Part shown: positions 27,102-34,098 of the stretch, piece by piece | Layout of the letters: the number at the start of each line of letters is the position of its first letter | Position numbering within the stretch: the first letter of the stretch is position 1 | Assembly: GCF_022024055.1 (NCBI RefSeq) | Contig: NZ_CP091789.1 | Span: 141,046-205,045 of the forward strand | Source: Prevotella sp. E2-28 | Lineage (GTDB): Bacteria > Bacteroidota > Bacteroidia > Bacteroidales > Bacteroidaceae | Direction: 5' to 3' | DNA: 64,000 nucleotides | Translations under genes and position numbers: made by a program | Notes under the pieces: model-generated | Databases searched by the model: none | Told to the model about the DNA's origin: nothing | What the model saw: only the letters and a program-made list of their open reading frames with translations

Positions 27102-27377
27102 TTAGGATTTTAAGTATTCAATAATTTTTCTCCAGATAGAACGATACCCTTTCTTATATTCATTTGTCGATGTCAGGTTAATGGCTATGTCCAACATCGT
27201 CATAAGTAAAATAGTATGTGTAGTCTTCCACCCACAATGTAACTTTTCATAAGTAATAATTCGTTTTGTAACAAACCTTGCTGCATCATAATACTTATCT
27301 TCTTCACCTTTGATGACATTCACTTCTATTTGTTCGTCATAGACTTGCAATGTAATCTTTTTCTTGTCGGCTTTCAT
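27102..27377 (-). CDS. ZapA-like small protein
   Basis: The 91-residue protein begins with KKITLQVYDEQIEVNV, a beta hairpin typical of ZapA, followed by DKYYDAARFVTKRIITYEKL (the AAxxxxxRI helix) and ILLMTMLDIAINLT, the ALDIA-type helix. ZapA binds and bundles FtsZ at the division site, usually with a longer coiled-coil tail; here the tail is short and basic. The ATG at 27377 overlaps the preceding stop as ATGA and is preferred over an ATG two codons earlier. Its presence in the same regulon as an FtsZ-CTD-like protein is notable. Assignment rests on sequence pattern only. Confidence 0.6.
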   Translation of the reverse strand: MKADKKKITLQVYDEQIEVNVIKGEEDKYYDAARFVTKRIITYEKLHCGWKTTHTILLMTMLDIAINLTSTNEYKKGYRSIWRKIIEYLKS

Positions 27378-27763
27378 ATCCATAAATCCCTATAATAATC
27401 AATAAATAATTGCATTCCTTCCTTAATCTTCTCTTGCTTCTCTAAAGGAAGCATGTCAAAGTCGTTTCCACCAATACACCACTGGTATTCTTCAAAAGCA
27501 TAAAGCATCTTACGGATGATTGCTAACCACTTTTTATGACCTTCTCCAGCACTGCATCCTTCAGCTAATTTTCCTGGACATCCTCCATTTGGTCCCTTTT
27601 GAGCCTTCAAAAATGCCCTTAAATGAACGGAAATAATACGAGCAAGTCTTGTATCAAGACTCCAAACATCTTCATACGATACCTCTGCATAGCCAGCATG
27701 AGCCACTTTTCTCCAATAATCATCTTTCCACTTGGGCTTCTCACCAAACATATAATCATCCAT
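27374..27763 (-). CDS. Phage-type small protein, first gene of operon D
   Basis: The 129-residue protein contains VSYEDVWSLDTRLARIISVH, a Pro/Gly/Cys-rich middle (PNGGCPGKLAEGCSAGEG), and WLAIIRKMLYAFEEYQWC, ending QLFIDYYRDLWI. The combination YEDVW-x-LD...L...L, then W..I..KM..AFE is familiar from small phage and prophage proteins of unknown function. No enzymatic motif. The gene starts 26 bp after the -7 box of promoter D and is followed by the ZapA-like gene with an ATGA overlap. Confidence 0.65.
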   Translation of the reverse strand: MDDYMFGEKPKWKDDYWRKVAHAGYAEVSYEDVWSLDTRLARIISVHLRAFLKAQKGPNGGCPGKLAEGCSAGEGHKKWLAIIRKMLYAFEEYQWCIGGNDFDMLPLEKQEKIKEGMQLFIDYYRDLWI

Positions 27764-27788
27764 AATGCACCATTTTTAATTCATGGTG

Positions 27789-27825
27789 CAAAAATAAAAT
27801 AGAGCTGTGCCGTTTTGGGGCACAA
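27789..27825 (-). promoter_or_regulatory. Regulon promoter D: -7 box plus dyad operator
   Basis: Read leftward, TTGTGCC-n7-GGCACAG (27805-27825) contains a perfect inverted repeat of TGTGCC/GGCACA, and TATTTTTG (27789-27796) lies 9 bp after the inner GGCACA. The first gene of the operon starts at 27763. Confidence 0.85.
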
Positions 27826-27852
27826 CCCTATTCTTTTTTGCAGACTGATTTT

Positions 27853-29964
27853 TTAAGCCGTTAATGAATTGATAACTGACAACAATGCATCACGATACAT
27901 CAGATCTAATTGATAACATCGGCTATCTTCATTCCAATCCCATTTGTTTTCCTGGTCTTTAGATACGAAAGCAAGTAATGATTGTTTGAAATGATCTATC
28001 TCATCTATTGTTATCTGATCTTTACCTCTTTGAGATACTAATAGATTGTAGATGTAGGAATTGTCATCGGTGCGAATGCATCTTATATCTAAATAAATAG
28101 ACGTCAATTTGTTCTGGAAATATACGCAGGATTCCCATGATGGCCAGATTTCAATCGTCCAATTATCATTTTTACCATAAATATCAAGTAATTCATGATA
28201 GAGATTCATATTCTTTACTGATATTGGCTTTGCCCATGAATTCTGAACTAGTAGCCAGCCATATTTGTCATTCCAATAAAGGTGCTTTGTATTACAATAT
28301 CCCAACAGATAATCGCGCTGAACAAATTCTGCCCATAAATTTTCGGGAGTTTCAGGATAATTCCTTCTCATTTCATCAAGAACCTCTTCCTTCTCCTTCT
28401 CATGGAAACAATTAATAAAAGCTAAGAAATCGTCGCTATTCTTGGAAATGATTTCCTTCCATTCGTTTGAGGTGTAACCGAATTTTTCATTATCCGGATA
28501 ATGAGGCATTCGTCGTGTTATCAATGCCTGCCGAACCTTGTCTGTTGTCCATCCATTGTTCGCATTAGAAGAGAATAATTCATGGAAAATATTAGTAACT
28601 CTAATAAACTCAGAATATGAAAAAGTATCGTCTATGGTAGCCCACTTAATCAATTCCTTTATATTGCCATTCCAGAATTTTGATTCTTGCTCTTTCCAAA
28701 TAGAATTTTCAACCTTTTTATCATGGGCATAATAACACAATTTCACTTTGTCAAGTTCGTGGCCTGTGAATACTTTAGATGCATACTCATTTTGAGTATC
28801 AATGATAAATGAATAGAACCCAAAATCAGAATTTTTGTAGCAATCTAAATAATTGAGGAAATCAATATGGCTTTTTATCTTATTACGTCTTACGTGATTA
28901 ATAATTGTTTGATATACTCTTTCGTATTCATGCTCATCAGTTTGTCCTTTTAATAATTCGGTCAAGAGGGATTTTAGGACATAAAATTGTCCATCGCTTT
29001 CTGCGTCACCATACAGCCTTTCTACTTCTTCCTTGTATTTGCCATTGGACAATGATATTAAATGCTTGATTGCATTCATGTAACATTCAATATCAGCAAG
29101 TGTTATTACTTCTGCATCCTCAACAGGATTGATGTTGTCATGCTCTCTCTTGGATATAAGTTCAAGAGTAATCCTAATCATATTATTCATGGCGGCATCT
29201 ATCGAGTTTACACTTCTATCTCCACGCAAACTCCTGTTATAGAAGAATTCTTCCCAGTCATCCCATTTCTTGCCATACTTTTCTTTTTCCATGACATCGC
29301 CCATCTTATTAAGTAATCTAGGCTTTATCTGTTCAGAATCCGTAAGTTTCTCACCTCTACTATTCATTGTAATGTACAATTCTTCTCCTTGGGACGTTTG
29401 AGCCACGTCAAAATACCAAAAGCAGACATTATTAATGACTCCTTTATATGTTAAATTCTGGAGTTTTGGAACCCACTCTTTGAATACTTCCAAAGCTCCT
29501 ATCATGGATTTTATGGTCGTATCTTTTCTATAATCCCTCTTAAACCACGTTTGGTCTTCTATCATTTGAGGATCTGTTGTCTTTGATTTCAATAAGTTAG
29601 TAAGGAAAGAATCAGTGTGTGTACGTACTCTGTATGAGAATGATGGCCTTACACTATCAAGCTTCTGGAGTGCCATGTATTCCACATAAGTTTCTTCAGA
29701 ATCCACAATGGACAAATAATATAGTAACAACAATATAGTTGTGTATCGTTGTTGACCATCAATAAGATAATGTTCCTGACCAGACTGGTAAGAATACAAA
29801 AAGCCTATATTTGTTTCGCCCAATTCTATCTTTTCATTAAGATCCCTAAGGAATTGAACGAGTACTTGTTTATTCTTATTATCTCCCCATACATACTCTC
29901 TTTGTATCTCAGGGACTACAAAGTCGAAATTCTTCAGCAATTCGCTTATATTCTTTTTTTCCAT
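27853..29964 (-). CDS. DUF262 (GmrSD-like) protein, last gene of operon E
   Basis: The 703-residue protein opens with a DUF262 ParB-like NTPase/nuclease-type domain: FVVPEIQREYVWGD (15-28) and the diagnostic YLIDGQQRYTT (residues 66-76). In GmrS/BrxU-type enzymes the DGQQR motif belongs to the nucleotide-dependent N-terminal half of modified-DNA restriction proteins. The C-terminal half is rich in aromatics, and I see no clear HxxP/HNH DUF1524 site, so this may be a nuclease-less partner of the DUF262-DUF1524 protein encoded 36 bp upstream. The pair follows the WYL regulator and exonuclease in one transcript. Confidence 0.82.
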   Translation of the reverse strand: MEKKNISELLKNFDFVVPEIQREYVWGDNKNKQVLVQFLRDLNEKIELGETNIGFLYSYQSGQEHYLIDGQQRYTTILLLLYYLSIVDSEETYVEYMALQKLDSVRPSFSYRVRTHTDSFLTNLLKSKTTDPQMIEDQTWFKRDYRKDTTIKSMIGALEVFKEWVPKLQNLTYKGVINNVCFWYFDVAQTSQGEELYITMNSRGEKLTDSEQIKPRLLNKMGDVMEKEKYGKKWDDWEEFFYNRSLRGDRSVNSIDAAMNNMIRITLELISKREHDNINPVEDAEVITLADIECYMNAIKHLISLSNGKYKEEVERLYGDAESDGQFYVLKSLLTELLKGQTDEHEYERVYQTIINHVRRNKIKSHIDFLNYLDCYKNSDFGFYSFIIDTQNEYASKVFTGHELDKVKLCYYAHDKKVENSIWKEQESKFWNGNIKELIKWATIDDTFSYSEFIRVTNIFHELFSSNANNGWTTDKVRQALITRRMPHYPDNEKFGYTSNEWKEIISKNSDDFLAFINCFHEKEKEEVLDEMRRNYPETPENLWAEFVQRDYLLGYCNTKHLYWNDKYGWLLVQNSWAKPISVKNMNLYHELLDIYGKNDNWTIEIWPSWESCVYFQNKLTSIYLDIRCIRTDDNSYIYNLLVSQRGKDQITIDEIDHFKQSLLAFVSKDQENKWDWNEDSRCYQLDLMYRDALLSVINSLTA

Positions 29965-30000
29965 AAATAATCAATTTGAGATTCTTTTAAATGACAGACG

Positions 30001-31863
30001 TTATTGAGCAAAATCTATTTCTGACCGTGCTGGAAAATGGAGATAGTCACTAATACGCGAATCTATATTATTAACAGTTCGAATTATGTCTTCATCTGAC
30101 CAAAATAGTTCACTATCATCGATTCCGTTATTGTCTATGTTCTTTAACTTAGATATAAAAACTTCATAGGTGTGAGGTCTTATATAACAATCATTCATTA
30201 AAAATTCATTTACTATCCTATCCATTTTTAAGGTATATCCAGAATTTCCATAACTCCGATTGACCCCATTGTCAAGTAGAACAATATTTCCGATAGAATT
30301 AATGCCATTCTTGTTTTCCTCTTTCAATGCTTGTTCCTCTTCGGTTGTTAGGATGTCACTATTGGTTTTGCGATTTTGAGAACGGACATGTTCCTTATCT
30401 TCTCCACAATCCCCTTTAATACATTTTAAATAGTTAACCTTAACTTTTTTGTATATGATTTTTGTTCCTTTATTTGTTTTTTTAATAACTGGAAGTATAT
30501 CTAATAAAGGTAGGAACTTTGTCGTAAAATCATCATGATACCAATCGTAAGATAAATCAAGGATAGCATTACGTAAAGATACCAGTTTGTTATCCAAAGC
30601 ATCGTCATCACCACTAAAATTAGATGCCAATTGCTCACGAATAATCGCTTTTATCTCGTCTTTAAACTTTTGTTTGGAATGTAGCTGCTTCCATTTCCCC
30701 CATAATAATTCAAATGATATGGTTGCGCTTTTATAGTTATACATTAGATATCCAACCAGATTAAATATTTCTTCATTTTCAAACCATTCAACCATCGTCA
30801 TATGGAATTCCTTAACTGCATAATAAAATTCCAAGTGGTCGTCACTTGCATCGCCATTAAAATCAATACCATTTTCAAAAAACCTTAATTCAAGATCACG
30901 TTCTTTGTCAGAAGCTATAAGCTTATCTTTGTAAGCCTCATAAAAAGCATAATACAAAAGATCAATAGGATATTGATTGTATTTAAAAGATTTGTTTTTG
31001 ACAATTCGATTAGGGAGGAGCTGTTCGAAATAACTTTGAACATCAGGATTTGACCACCATTTGTTCATTTCATCTAGCTCTATGCCAAGTTTTATTCGGA
31101 ATTCATTTATTTTACCTTGTGAAGAGACTGTTACATCAATATTCAGATTAATATCTTCTCCCGCGATTTTATTTATTATATCTTTAGAGGAAATAGTTGG
31201 ATATTTCTGCTTTGCCGCTCTTGTAACGAGAATTGCCCTTACCAGATCTGCTCCATCAAGTTCAACTTTACCACCATTCAAACTGGCAAATACAGTTTCC
31301 TCCTCACCACTATCTACCTGATTGACTATTAATTTCAAGTCATCAAGTATAGTGTTGCTCTGTAACTCATTCTCCTTAAACCAATCTGAAATAGCTTTTG
31401 CGACGGCCATAATATAGTATTGGTCTTTTGTGTTAGCATTTTGCGGATCTATTTCGGAGTTCCATAATGAGCCCGACAATATCTCCTGACGAAGGAAGAT
31501 ATCTGTACTTTCTCTAACAGAATATTTGAGAATATCTGCACCAGTTTCTATAATCTTGTTTATCATGTTTCTTTGGATATATGAAACCAGGATAAATAAG
31601 GTCGTTAGTCTCTGCTGTCCATCAATAACATTCAAACACTGCTTTCCATTCAGAAAGGTTTTTGTAATAGTGATATTTTGAAGACAATAAAAGGACGAAG
31701 CATCTCCTTTCCTGAAATTCTTCAAATCAACTAATAATTGTGTAACATTATCATCTGTCCATTTATACCCTCTTTGGTATTCTGGAATATTGAAGAAATT
31801 ACATTTTTCTGCTGGCAAGTAACTGCGAAAGACCTCTCTAACGCTATATATTAATTCACTCAT
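30001..31863 (-). CDS. DUF262-DUF1524 protein (GmrSD-type endonuclease)
   Basis: The N-terminal DUF262 domain has FNIPEYQRGYKW (24-35) and VIDGQQRLTT (79-88). The C-terminal DUF1524 HNH-type part has GEDKEHVRSQN near residue 489 and IGNIVLLDNGVNRSYGNSGY near 525. These are the two halves of GmrSD-type IV restriction enzymes, which cut modified (for example glucosylated) phage DNA. The 620-residue length is normal for the fusion. ATG at 31863 is chosen because it follows the exonuclease stop by 1 bp and yields MSELIYSVREVF; an upstream in-frame ATG would overlap that gene. An anti-phage role is inferred. Confidence 0.88.
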   Translation of the reverse strand: MSELIYSVREVFRSYLPAEKCNFFNIPEYQRGYKWTDDNVTQLLVDLKNFRKGDASSFYCLQNITITKTFLNGKQCLNVIDGQQRLTTLFILVSYIQRNMINKIIETGADILKYSVRESTDIFLRQEILSGSLWNSEIDPQNANTKDQYYIMAVAKAISDWFKENELQSNTILDDLKLIVNQVDSGEEETVFASLNGGKVELDGADLVRAILVTRAAKQKYPTISSKDIINKIAGEDINLNIDVTVSSQGKINEFRIKLGIELDEMNKWWSNPDVQSYFEQLLPNRIVKNKSFKYNQYPIDLLYYAFYEAYKDKLIASDKERDLELRFFENGIDFNGDASDDHLEFYYAVKEFHMTMVEWFENEEIFNLVGYLMYNYKSATISFELLWGKWKQLHSKQKFKDEIKAIIREQLASNFSGDDDALDNKLVSLRNAILDLSYDWYHDDFTTKFLPLLDILPVIKKTNKGTKIIYKKVKVNYLKCIKGDCGEDKEHVRSQNRKTNSDILTTEEEQALKEENKNGINSIGNIVLLDNGVNRSYGNSGYTLKMDRIVNEFLMNDCYIRPHTYEVFISKLKNIDNNGIDDSELFWSDEDIIRTVNNIDSRISDYLHFPARSEIDFAQ

Positions 31864-31864
31864 A

Positions 31865-32356
31865 TTACAATATTTTAATTGCAATGGCAGCGCAGGCTTC
31901 TGCATCGGCCAATGCATGGTGATGATTCTCTAAATGATATCCGCACAACTCTGAAATTGTGTGAAGTTGATGATTCTCTGCATCAGGAAAAGCCTTACGC
32001 GAAGCTACACAGGTACAGAAGAATTCATAGTCTGGATAATCCATCTGATAACAGCGGAACACAGCTTTCAGACAACTTTCGTCAAAAGCCTTATTGTGAG
32101 CGACAAGAGGTAATCCTTCTATGAGGGGTTCTACCTGCTTCCATACTTCGGGAAAGGCTGGAGCCTCTTCTGTATCATTTCGTGTAAGACCATGAACCTG
32201 AGTACACCAATAGTTATAGTAATTGGGTTCTGGCTGTATCAGCGAATAGAAACTATCCACAATTTCCCCGTTCCTGACAATTATAATTCCAACACTACAA
32301 ACACTACTTCGCTCGTTGTTGGCTGTTTCAAAATCAATTGCTGCAAAGTCTTTCAT
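31865..32356 (-). CDS. DEDDh 3'-5' exonuclease (DnaQ/epsilon family)
   Basis: This 163-residue protein is a minimal DnaQ-like exonuclease. AAIDFETANN (5-14) gives the Asp and Glu of ExoI, LVAHNKAFDESCLK gives the ExoII Asp, and HHALADAEACAAIA gives the ExoIII His and Asp. Such enzymes degrade DNA or RNA from 3' ends and are found as proofreading subunits or in defence modules. It lies between the WYL regulator (8-bp gap) and the DUF262-DUF1524 gene (1-bp gap), so it is an integral part of operon E. It could also proofread for the short DnaE of operon B, since both seem to respond to the same operator. Confidence 0.9.
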   Translation of the reverse strand: MKDFAAIDFETANNERSSVCSVGIIIVRNGEIVDSFYSLIQPEPNYYNYWCTQVHGLTRNDTEEAPAFPEVWKQVEPLIEGLPLVAHNKAFDESCLKAVFRCYQMDYPDYEFFCTCVASRKAFPDAENHQLHTISELCGYHLENHHHALADAEACAAIAIKIL

Positions 32357-32364
32357 TATTATTA

Positions 32365-33276
32365 CTAATCCTCCTTATATTTGTTCCACATTCTTTTTAT
32401 CTTGCCTGCCAATTCTTTTCTAAGCCAAATAGGTTCCAAAACCTCAAAATCCTCACCTTTTGCCAAAACCTCTTGTTGAAAGTCAAATTCTGGGCAAATG
32501 CGTAGTTCAAACAAACTATACTCATCTGACCTTTTGATTTCTTCCTGAGTCCAATGTAAGGGTAAAGAACGCATATAATTCGCCTGCCCCGCAGATACTT
32601 TCAGAATGACCTTTTCAACTTTTGGTTGGCTATTAGCGATAATGCCATAGAAACTGTCAAAGAACTCAGAGGGCACAAAGTCCTCTGGCATTTTATATTT
32701 TTGATCTTTCAATATGTTCATATCATAAATCCTATCTACGGCATATATCATTAGCCTCTGGTAATAAGGATTCCATGCCAACATATACCAACGCTGCTTG
32801 AACAATTTGATACAGTAAGGATGCACATTAAACGTATTGCTCTCTTCTCGCCAATAGCTCTGATATGTCATTCGAATCACATTATTCTTTTTCATGGCAT
32901 CAATTATCGTTGAAAGATAACCCTGCCCAGAAGGTATCTCTTCCAACAATATTCTTTCCTTCAGATTCTGGTTATCTATAAGCAAATTGCTTACAGATAT
33001 AGTATTGAGTAACCAACTGCGTAAACTCCCGCTTTTAATTTCATCAGCATTCTCAATATAGTAGTGGTATCCACCCTTGCGTTCACATTCAATAACCAGC
33101 CCAAACATTTCCTCTGCAGCAATGCGCCACTTATGGAAAGTGCGAAGTGCAAGTTCAACGCCTTCGCTCATATCATTGTCAAGCCACTTTTCGTTGATTT
33201 CTTCAAATGTTATACGTTTAGCCTTGTAGATGGTTTCTACAAGCCAAACATATTTATTTAACAGATTCTTTGCCAT
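32365..33276 (-). CDS. WYL-domain transcription regulator, probable regulon controller
   Basis: The 303-residue protein has an N-terminal winged-helix region (LLNKYVWLVETIYKAKRITF, then LALRTFHKWRIAAEEMFGL), a WYL domain (about 140-200, with VHPYCIKLFKQRWYMLAWNP and IYAVDRI) and a WCX-type C-terminal domain. WYL proteins such as BrxR and CapW repress defence operons by binding inverted repeats and respond to ligands, probably nucleic acid. The ATG at 33276 lies 19 bp from the -7 box; a longer frame would read into the promoter. Its own promoter carries operator E, which fits autoregulation. I infer that it controls promoters A-E. Confidence 0.88.
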   Translation of the reverse strand: MAKNLLNKYVWLVETIYKAKRITFEEINEKWLDNDMSEGVELALRTFHKWRIAAEEMFGLVIECERKGGYHYYIENADEIKSGSLRSWLLNTISVSNLLIDNQNLKERILLEEIPSGQGYLSTIIDAMKKNNVIRMTYQSYWREESNTFNVHPYCIKLFKQRWYMLAWNPYYQRLMIYAVDRIYDMNILKDQKYKMPEDFVPSEFFDSFYGIIANSQPKVEKVILKVSAGQANYMRSLPLHWTQEEIKRSDEYSLFELRICPEFDFQQEVLAKGEDFEVLEPIWLRKELAGKIKRMWNKYKED

Positions 33277-33294
33277 AATAAAACAATTATGGTG

Positions 33295-33331
33295 CAAATA
33301 TACAAAAAAGATATGTAAAAACAAGGCACAA
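33295..33331 (-). promoter_or_regulatory. Regulon promoter E: -7 box plus half-conserved operator, upstream of the WYL gene
   Basis: Read leftward, TTGTGCC-n7-TACATAT (33311-33331) keeps one strong half-site and a degenerate second one, with 9 bp to TATATTTG (33295-33302). A weaker operator on the regulator's own promoter is what autoregulation would predict. Confidence 0.7.
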
Positions 33332-33430
33332 CTTTGAAAATCATCAATATAAATGTTCATTATTGGCAGTTTAAGACTTAATGAACGTTAATTTTATGGG
33401 GAAAAGGTTAAGCTACGTGAACACTCTGCG

Positions 33431-33455
33431 GTGTGTCCGAACACAATTCTGTGTT
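33431..33455. other. Overlapping dyads upstream of the WYL operon
   Basis: Two overlapping inverted repeats lie in the gap between divergent genes: TGTG-n6-CACA ending at 33445 and AACACA (33440-33445) with TGTGTT (33450-33455), a perfect 6-bp dyad with a 4-bp centre. They differ from operators A-E and may bind another regulator or fold into RNA. Function unknown. Confidence 0.4.
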
Positions 33456-33538
33456 AAAATTTCGGATTCGTATAGATAATTATGCAAACCAGAAAGATTG
33501 AACAACTAATGAGGCAGAATCATAATAAATAATATACA

Positions 33539-33766
33539 ATGAATAAGAAAAAATGTCGTAAAGACTACACGCCCCAAAACCATCCTTCAAAATACATCAC
33601 ATGCAGATGCGCGTCATTTAAAGTTGAATGGGTTCAGCGACATAGCTGCGTATGGTCTCATAAACCAGATAAGCATGGTCGTACAAGAGTTGCTGGCATC
33701 GTGAGACAGAAAGCAAAAGAGGAAATTCGGGAAGAAATAAAAAGAGAAATAAAAGACCTTTTATGA
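33539..33766 (+). CDS. Small basic hypothetical protein (75 aa)
   Basis: The protein is Lys/Arg-rich with CRKDYTPQNHPSKYITCRCA near its start (three Cys) and a charged helical tail, QKAKEEIREEIKREIKDLL. The Cys/His spacing might bind a metal, but no family is recognised. It is transcribed away from the WYL operon and stops 113 bp before the start of the next small gene. The tail looks like real coding sequence; the ATG start follows an A/T-rich leader. Confidence that it is expressed is moderate at best. Confidence 0.4.
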   Translation: MNKKKCRKDYTPQNHPSKYITCRCASFKVEWVQRHSCVWSHKPDKHGRTRVAGIVRQKAKEEIREEIKREIKDLL

Positions 33767-33806
33767 AGAAAAGTTTTTTTGAGAACAAGTTATCAGAATT
33801 ATTTCG

Positions 33807-33814
33807 TATATTTG
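33807..33814 (+). promoter_or_regulatory. -7 promoter element of the small gene/MBL/phosphoesterase unit
   Basis: TATATTTG followed by C matches the Bacteroidetes -7 consensus and lies about 105 bp before the small gene at 33919, with no competing element nearer. Confidence 0.5.
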
Positions 33815-33918
33815 CACCAAAAAACAAAATGGAACCTTTATTTCAGGATATATAACACCAGATTATTAACATAGAAGTTGTGCACGACACGAACTTAGTG
33901 TGGAAACGTATGATAGGA

Positions 33919-34086
33919 ATGGCAAAACAACAAGGAACAAATGTTATGGTTTATAGTGAAACTGGCAGTTTTATGTTTAACAAAACTGGCACTCTTGTTG
34001 GCTATACATCAAATACTGTTACCGTGAAGCAAGGTGCAACGACCTATGTCTATGGTAATCATGGTGAGATTAAGTTTACCAAATAA
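33919..34086 (+). CDS. Small beta-rich protein preceding the MBL nuclease gene
   Basis: The 55-residue product is dominated by short strands: VMVYSETGSFMFNKTGTLVG, NTVTVKQGATTYVYGNHGE. This looks like a small all-beta fold. The frame extends upstream to GTG at 33880, but the ATG at 33919 (MAKQQGTN), with another at 33910, is more likely. It ends 12 bp before the MBL nuclease, suggesting a common transcript. Function unknown. Confidence 0.6.
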   Translation: MAKQQGTNVMVYSETGSFMFNKTGTLVGYTSNTVTVKQGATTYVYGNHGEIKFTK

Positions 34087-34098
34087 AACTGGCGACCT

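Noticed and set aside
33829..33855. Eight-residue frame (MEPLFQDI) just after the -7 box at 33807.
   Set aside because: It could be a leader peptide, but it is too short to support without attenuation structures, and none was seen.
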